Below, piece by piece: positions 60,451-64,000 of a stretch of 64,000 nucleotides of DNA. The notes below the pieces were generated by a model, which ran no database searches, was not told the origin of the DNA, and worked only from the letters and a program-made list of their open reading frames with translations. Source of the stretch: QPJE01 sp051747745. GTDB taxonomy: Bacteria > Bacillota > Halanaerobiia > Halanaerobiales > Halanaerobiaceae. A program made the translations under genes and the position numbers. The DNA is taken from the NCBI GenBank assembly GCA_051747745.1, contig JBNJGL010000005.1, positions 1-64,000 of the forward strand, in the 5' to 3' direction. Every line of letters begins with the position of its first letter. Position 1 is the first letter of the stretch.

Positions 60451-60765
60451 ATTAATTTTAAATCTGTTTAATCAGACTTATCTAATGATTTTGTAATATT
60501 AAAATAATTATTTCTAATAAAAAGTGTTTTTTGCAAAATATAATGTTTCAATATACAATATATATATAAGAATAAATTTGTTTATATTTGTTGTTTTATA
60601 ATTTGAATTTGAAAGTCGATATTAAGATTTGAATTTTAATTAGAATTATTATATAATTTGAAATATCAATTTATAATTTTTTATTCTTAAATAATAATAA
60701 ATTCACATATTTTTACTAATGAAATTTTGATAACTTAAATTATCAAAGAAAGGAAGGGATTTTTT

Positions 60766-61560
60766 ATGAAAACCAAAAATGATAAATATTTAAACAATTC
60801 TTTAATTAATGGGATGAAAATTTTAGATGCTTTTGAAGAACAAAATTCTCATTTAACTTCAAAACAAATAAGTGAAAAATTGGACTTAAATCCGAGTTCT
60901 ACCTGGCGTTTAATATATACCTTAGAACACCTGGGGTATCTTAAACAAATTCCCGATTCAGATGAATATATGCTTTCTTCTAAAATGCTAAAATTCGCAA
61001 GAATAATTTTAAATAATATAAAACTAAGAGGATTAGCAAAACCTTATATAGAAGATCTAGTTGCTAACTTAAAATTAAATTCCAATTTAACAATTCTAGA
61101 AAACAATAAATCTATTCTGATTTTAAGAATACCGAGTCCAGAAATTCCTGATACCCATTTTCATGTGGGTAGAGAATTTCCACTTCACTGCTCTTCCTCG
61201 GGGAAAATACTTTTAGCAAATACACCTGAAGATCAATTGAAAAAAATATTGGATGAATTAGAATTGAAAAAATTGACTCCTAAAACTATTACAGATAAAA
61301 AAAAGTTATATGATAACTTAATGCAAATTAAAGAACAGGGGTATGCAGTTGATAATGGAGAATATATTAAAAACACAAACTGTATAGCAGTACCAATACA
61401 TGACGCATCTGGAAAAGTAATTGCAAGTTTAAGTGTTTCTAACAGGGAACTTAATGAAAGTCAAAAAGTAAATATTAAAGATTATCTAAATATCTTATCA
61501 ACAACAGCTAAAAAGATATCTTTTAATATTGGATATGGGTTATATAATCCAATGTCATAA
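60766..61560 (+). CDS. IclR-family regulator
   Basis: 264 aa. N-terminal winged HTH (~12-75: LINGMKILDAFEEQNSHLTSKQISEKLDLNPSSTWRLIYTLEHLGYL in parts), effector domain (~80-260) with FHVGREFPLHCSSSGKILLAN and IAVPIHDASGKVIASLSVSNRE. It diverges from the symporter-buk-ptb-kor operon and likely controls it, and maybe the ALDH7 unit that has a similar leader. SD AAAGGAAGGGA precedes the ATG. Confidence 0.88.
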   Translation: MKTKNDKYLNNSLINGMKILDAFEEQNSHLTSKQISEKLDLNPSSTWRLIYTLEHLGYLKQIPDSDEYMLSSKMLKFARIILNNIKLRGLAKPYIEDLVANLKLNSNLTILENNKSILILRIPSPEIPDTHFHVGREFPLHCSSSGKILLANTPEDQLKKILDELELKKLTPKTITDKKKLYDNLMQIKEQGYAVDNGEYIKNTNCIAVPIHDASGKVIASLSVSNRELNESQKVNIKDYLNILSTTAKKISFNIGYGLYNPMS

Positions 61561-61605
61561 TCATTAAAATAAATATATTATAATACATTTATTTGATTTC
61601 GAAAT

Positions 61606-61631
61606 AAAAGAGAGTTTTTAAACTCTCTTTT
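61606..61631 (+). terminator. Terminator of the IclR-type gene
   Basis: A perfect 12-bp stem AAAAGAGAGTTT/AAACTCTCTTTT with a TT loop, followed on the plus strand by TTACTTTT. Confidence 0.8.
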
Positions 61632-61649
61632 TACTTTTAAATTAAAAAG

Positions 61650-61676
61650 ATCCTGCCGGAATTATTCCAGCAGGAT
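61650..61676 (-). terminator. Terminator of the sirtuin gene
   Basis: ATCCTGCCGGAAT/ATTCCAGCAGGAT (one mismatch, 1-nt centre), followed on the minus strand by CTTTTTAATTT. It opposes the IclR-type terminator in a convergent gene end. Confidence 0.8.
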
Positions 61677-61717
61677 AATTTATATTTAAAATTATCTATT
61701 AAGTTATAATAATATCT

Positions 61718-62455
61718 TTATTTGTAAATCTCCTTTTCAATTTTCTCCATTGCTTCTGAAGCTTTCTCCTGAATAAAAAGATCTGTAATATCATAGGTGA
61801 AATTAGATTTCTCAACATTAATTTCAATTACTTCAGCTCCATTATCATCTGCCGCCAGAGGAATTAAAGAAGCTGGCTGGACCTCTCCAGTAGTACCAAT
61901 AACAATAAATAAATCTGCTTTTTCTGCTTCTGCAAATGATAACCTGTTTTCTCTTTCTGGTATGGCTTCTCCAAAGAAGACAAAATCAGGTTTTAAAACT
62001 CCACCACAGTTTTTGCATTTCGGAGGCAGTTCTTCAATAATTTCTGCATTTACAGGATATCTCTCACCACATTTGACACATACCAGTTCTCTCGAGTTAC
62101 CGTGAAATTCAAATACCTCTCTGCTGCCTGCTTTCTGATGTAAATTATCTATATTCTGAGTTATTACAGCTTTAACATAGCCGTCTTTTTCTAATCTGGC
62201 AATAATTTTATGAGCAGCATTCGGTTCTGCACTGCCGAAGTGATCATAAAAAATCTCTTTAATAGTAATCCAGCTTTCTTTAGGATTATTGTAAAAGTAA
62301 TTAAGATCTAAAATCATAGGGTCATATTCACTCCAGAGGCCATTTTCTCCTCTAAAAGGCGGCACTCCACTTTCTACTGAAATACCTGCACCTGTAAATA
62401 CTGTTGTATGATTCGAATTTTTAATCATTTGAGCAGCTTTTTTATATTTGTTCAT
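61718..62455 (-). CDS. SIR2-family NAD-dependent protein deacylase
   Basis: 245 aa. Sirtuin motifs: VFTGAGISVESGVPPFRG, VITQNIDNLHQKAGS, HGN, the Zn site CVKCGERYP ... CKNCGG, GTTGEVQPAS, and IEINVEKSN. It removes acyl groups from lysines with NAD. Monocistronic; SD GGGGTGAAAA-like. It is close to the acyl-phosphate-producing Ptb-Buk genes, which could make acylation relevant, but no functional link is shown. Confidence 0.92.
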   Translation of the reverse strand: MNKYKKAAQMIKNSNHTTVFTGAGISVESGVPPFRGENGLWSEYDPMILDLNYFYNNPKESWITIKEIFYDHFGSAEPNAAHKIIARLEKDGYVKAVITQNIDNLHQKAGSREVFEFHGNSRELVCVKCGERYPVNAEIIEELPPKCKNCGGVLKPDFVFFGEAIPERENRLSFAEAEKADLFIVIGTTGEVQPASLIPLAADDNGAEVIEINVEKSNFTYDITDLFIQEKASEAMEKIEKEIYK

Positions 62456-62796
62456 AATTTTTCACCCCATATAAGATTATTCTAATTATTTCCTGCCACA
62501 ATTATATCTTATTTAGATAAAAAAATAAAATTTAGTTATTTTATTGTATATCAGTTTCATATTATTAAAATCGGCTTTTAAGCATTATTTTTAATAATCT
62601 CTAATACTTATATTATTTATTATTGTAAAAATATAAATACTATAGATATTATTTTAAATTATTTACAAAAATTCACAAAAGTTTCTTCAAATAATTTCAA
62701 ATATTTGTTATACTATCTTATGAAATACTGATTGCAAAATAATTATCAATTTTTAAAAATTAGGAAATTCATTATAAATATCTGTGTGAACCCGGG
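62456..62796. other. Upstream region of the small Cys-containing gene
   Basis: About 340 bp, AT-rich, between the divergent sirtuin and the 62797-63218 genes. The plus strand has TTGTTATACTATC (~62708-62720) as a -10 candidate. No ORF or RNA family recognised. Confidence 0.35.
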
Positions 62797-62892
62797 GTGG
62801 ATTATTTTAAAGGAGGGCTTCTAAAAATACCTGTGCTTTCAGATGATATTATTTCAGAAGATAATAATAAATTATTTGAAAGGAGATTATAA
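62797..62892 (+). CDS. Possible 31-aa upstream ORF
   Basis: GTG-started frame (MDYFKGGLLKIPVLSDDI..., ending FERRL) that stops in TAATG, overlapping the next ATG. The open frame runs further back (YLCEPGVDYFKGG) to an upstream stop, so an earlier non-ATG start is possible. It may be a short translated leader, a remnant of an N-terminal domain, or chance. Confidence 0.35.
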   Translation: MDYFKGGLLKIPVLSDDIISEDNNKLFERRL

Positions 62893-63218
62893 TGTCAGTC
62901 TTGGAAAATGATATTAGTGCTGAGTTATTAAAAAAACTTTACATAAAAAAAGCTAAGGAAATGATGAAGCCACCTGGAGTAAGAGATATCAATAAAGATC
63001 CTGAACTTCCTGATTATAAAGTCTTTCATGAATATCTGGGCAATCCAAAAAAATGTGAGGACCTGCAAGAAGTAGTTGAACATTATAGAAAAATTCATAT
63101 TGAAAATAGAGATTTATGTAAAGACTGCAGCCACGATAAAGAAAATTGCGGAAGAGATGTTAGACAGTGCCGAAAAGAAGCAACTCTCTATTTTGAATTG
63201 AAAGACAAAATTTTTTAA
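62892..63218 (+). CDS. Small Cys-containing protein of unknown function
   Basis: 108 aa. I do not recognise it. It is charged with no signal peptide, and has a Cys-rich C-terminal part: CKDCSHDKENCGRDVRQC, four Cys that could bind a metal. The N-terminal half (LLKKLYIKKAKEMMKPPGVRD) is helical and basic. SD GAAAGGAG precedes the ATG. Confidence 0.55.
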   Translation: MSVLENDISAELLKKLYIKKAKEMMKPPGVRDINKDPELPDYKVFHEYLGNPKKCEDLQEVVEHYRKIHIENRDLCKDCSHDKENCGRDVRQCRKEATLYFELKDKIF

Positions 63219-63333
63219 TACAGTCATTTTTTCATTTAATTTATACTGCATTTTTATTTTCAGCCACCCCATTTTGCCCTCTTTTATTGGTTGAATTTTT
63301 CTGGAAAGCTCTAATAAAATGTGTTTAAAACAA

Positions 63334-63627
63334 CTATTTAAAATACTTTATATATATTTCAGCAGTCAAATGTGCTGCAGAAGCCAATCCAAAAAGAAAC
63401 AGACTATTTAACCAAACATAAATATTCCATTCATTAGCTAGAAAATTTAAACCACTTAATAATAAAAAAATGTTTTTAATAAAAGAGATAAAAATAAGGA
63501 AATTAAAATTATTTTTCTTGATAAATTTAATACAACTGAGTAAAAAACTGCTTCCCAATAATATTAAAAAAACTCCAAGCAAATCCTGTATTAAATAATA
63601 ATAATGAAACTTCATTACATTAATCAT
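63334..63627 (-). CDS. Small membrane protein of unknown function
   Basis: 97 aa with three hydrophobic helices (YYYLIQDLLGVFLILLGSSFL, LIFISFIKNIFLLLSGLNFLA and a last one around YVWLNSLFLFGLASAAHL). No family recognised. Two in-frame ATGs five codons apart follow AGAAGG, so the start is uncertain. Confidence 0.5.
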   Translation of the reverse strand: MINVMKFHYYYLIQDLLGVFLILLGSSFLLSCIKFIKKNNFNFLIFISFIKNIFLLLSGLNFLANEWNIYVWLNSLFLFGLASAAHLTAEIYIKYFK

Positions 63628-63675
63628 CCTTCTATTTCATTCTTCTAAATATCATAATCATCAATTAAATTTTAT

Positions 63676-63704
63676 AGAGGCGACTTTTTAATAAAGCCAC
63701 CTCT
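63676..63704 (-). terminator. Hairpin after the PatB/MalY-like gene
   Basis: AGAGGCGACTTT pairs with AAAGCCACCTCT (two imperfect pairs, 5-nt loop), 10 bp beyond the stop. The T-tract is better on the plus strand, so direction is uncertain. Confidence 0.5.
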
Positions 63705-63714
63705 TTTTCAGCAG

Positions 63715-64000
63715 TTACATATTTTTAACTGCCTCCTTAATCCTATTCAAACCATTTTTGAGTAAAGATCTGGGACAGGCTATATTTATTCTCTCAAAAC
63801 CAATTCCCTGTTCTCCAAACCAGAACCCATCATCAAGAGCCACTTTTGCCTGATTAATCATTAAATCACTCAATTCATCAGATCCTAAATCTAATTCTCT
63901 AAAATCAAGCCATACTAAATAAGTCCCTTCAGGATGAATAACATTTATTTCTGGTAAGTTTTTTTCAAAAAAATCAATTAAATAATTTAAATTTTCTTCA
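63715..64000 (-). CDS. PatB/MalY-like PLP C-S lyase, C-terminal part
   Basis: Partial gene running off the right edge. The ~95 visible residues end EAVKNM and include NVIHPEGTYLVWLDFRELDLG, KVALDDGFWFGEQGIGFERINIACPRSLL (parts), the C-terminal signature of MalY/PatB aminotransferase-fold cystathionine beta-lyases. With the MetY-like gene at the other edge, sulfur amino acid genes flank the window. Confidence 0.8.
   Translation of the reverse strand, partial: EENLNYLIDFFEKNLPEINVIHPEGTYLVWLDFRELDLGSDELSDLMINQAKVALDDGFWFGEQGIGFERINIACPRSLLKNGLNRIKEAVKNM

Noticed and set aside
1..64000. tRNA or rRNA genes, CRISPR arrays or intact insertion sequences
   Set aside because: I saw no cloverleaf, rRNA-like block, spaced repeat array or transposase; a tool search could still find a tRNA I missed.

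Overview
The window is strongly AT-rich and gene-dense, with almost every gene on the minus strand. It combines Clostridia-type anaerobic amino-acid metabolism (selenoprotein proline reductase, phosphotransbutyrylase/butyrate kinase, ferredoxin-dependent oxoacid oxidoreductase, TRAP transporters) with proteins that need an outer membrane (an omptin-like beta-barrel protease, a CsgG/CsgF/curlin system and other barrel-like proteins). That mix points to a diderm Firmicute, most likely Halanaerobiales. This is an inference from gene content; no rRNA or tRNA gene was seen.

Layout. 1-1.4 kb: the end of a MetY-like gene and an omptin-like protease. 1.6-10.4 kb: a proline reductase locus (prdR, then prdC-prdA-small protein-prdB-prdD-prdE-tauE). 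prdB is read through a UGA as selenocysteine, with a SECIS-like hairpin. A sigma-54 promoter and two palindromic upstream sites fit control by PrdR. 10.6-14.2 kb: a pstSCAB transporter. 14.5-15.3 kb: an orphan phage-type gene beside the 3' end of a group II intron. 15.4-19.9 kb: a curli-like amyloid system with a SARP/BTAD regulator and 11-bp-phased repeats in the curlin promoter.

20.1-35.9 kb: a selenium-dependent molybdenum hydroxylase island. It holds cofactor genes (mocA-ModE fusion, split xdhC, yqeC, moaA, moeA-like, yqeB), a NitT/TauT-type ABC transporter, EtfAB and a three-subunit hydroxylase of unknown substrate. 35.9-45.4 kb: an unknown 374-aa protein, a split UxaA/SuyAB-type lyase, two GntR/FCD regulators, and a nitrilase-DUF2848-DctPQM operon behind a promoter whose -10 lies inside a perfect palindrome.

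45.6-61.6 kb: a catabolic region under an IclR-type regulator. It has a DctM-like permease, an ALDH7-type dehydrogenase, a TAXI-TRAP transporter, an amino-acid dehydrogenase, a four-subunit 2-oxoacid:ferredoxin oxidoreductase, Ptb, Buk and a sodium symporter. A nearly identical ~100-bp repeat occurs twice, and two operons share a diverged ~220-bp leader. The end holds a sirtuin, a short Cys-containing protein with a possible upstream mini-ORF, a small membrane protein and the end of a PatB/MalY-like gene.

Together the prd locus (reductive half) and the dehydrogenase-Kor-Ptb-Buk set (oxidative half) look like the two sides of Stickland fermentation. The molybdenum island adds a second, separate selenium trait.
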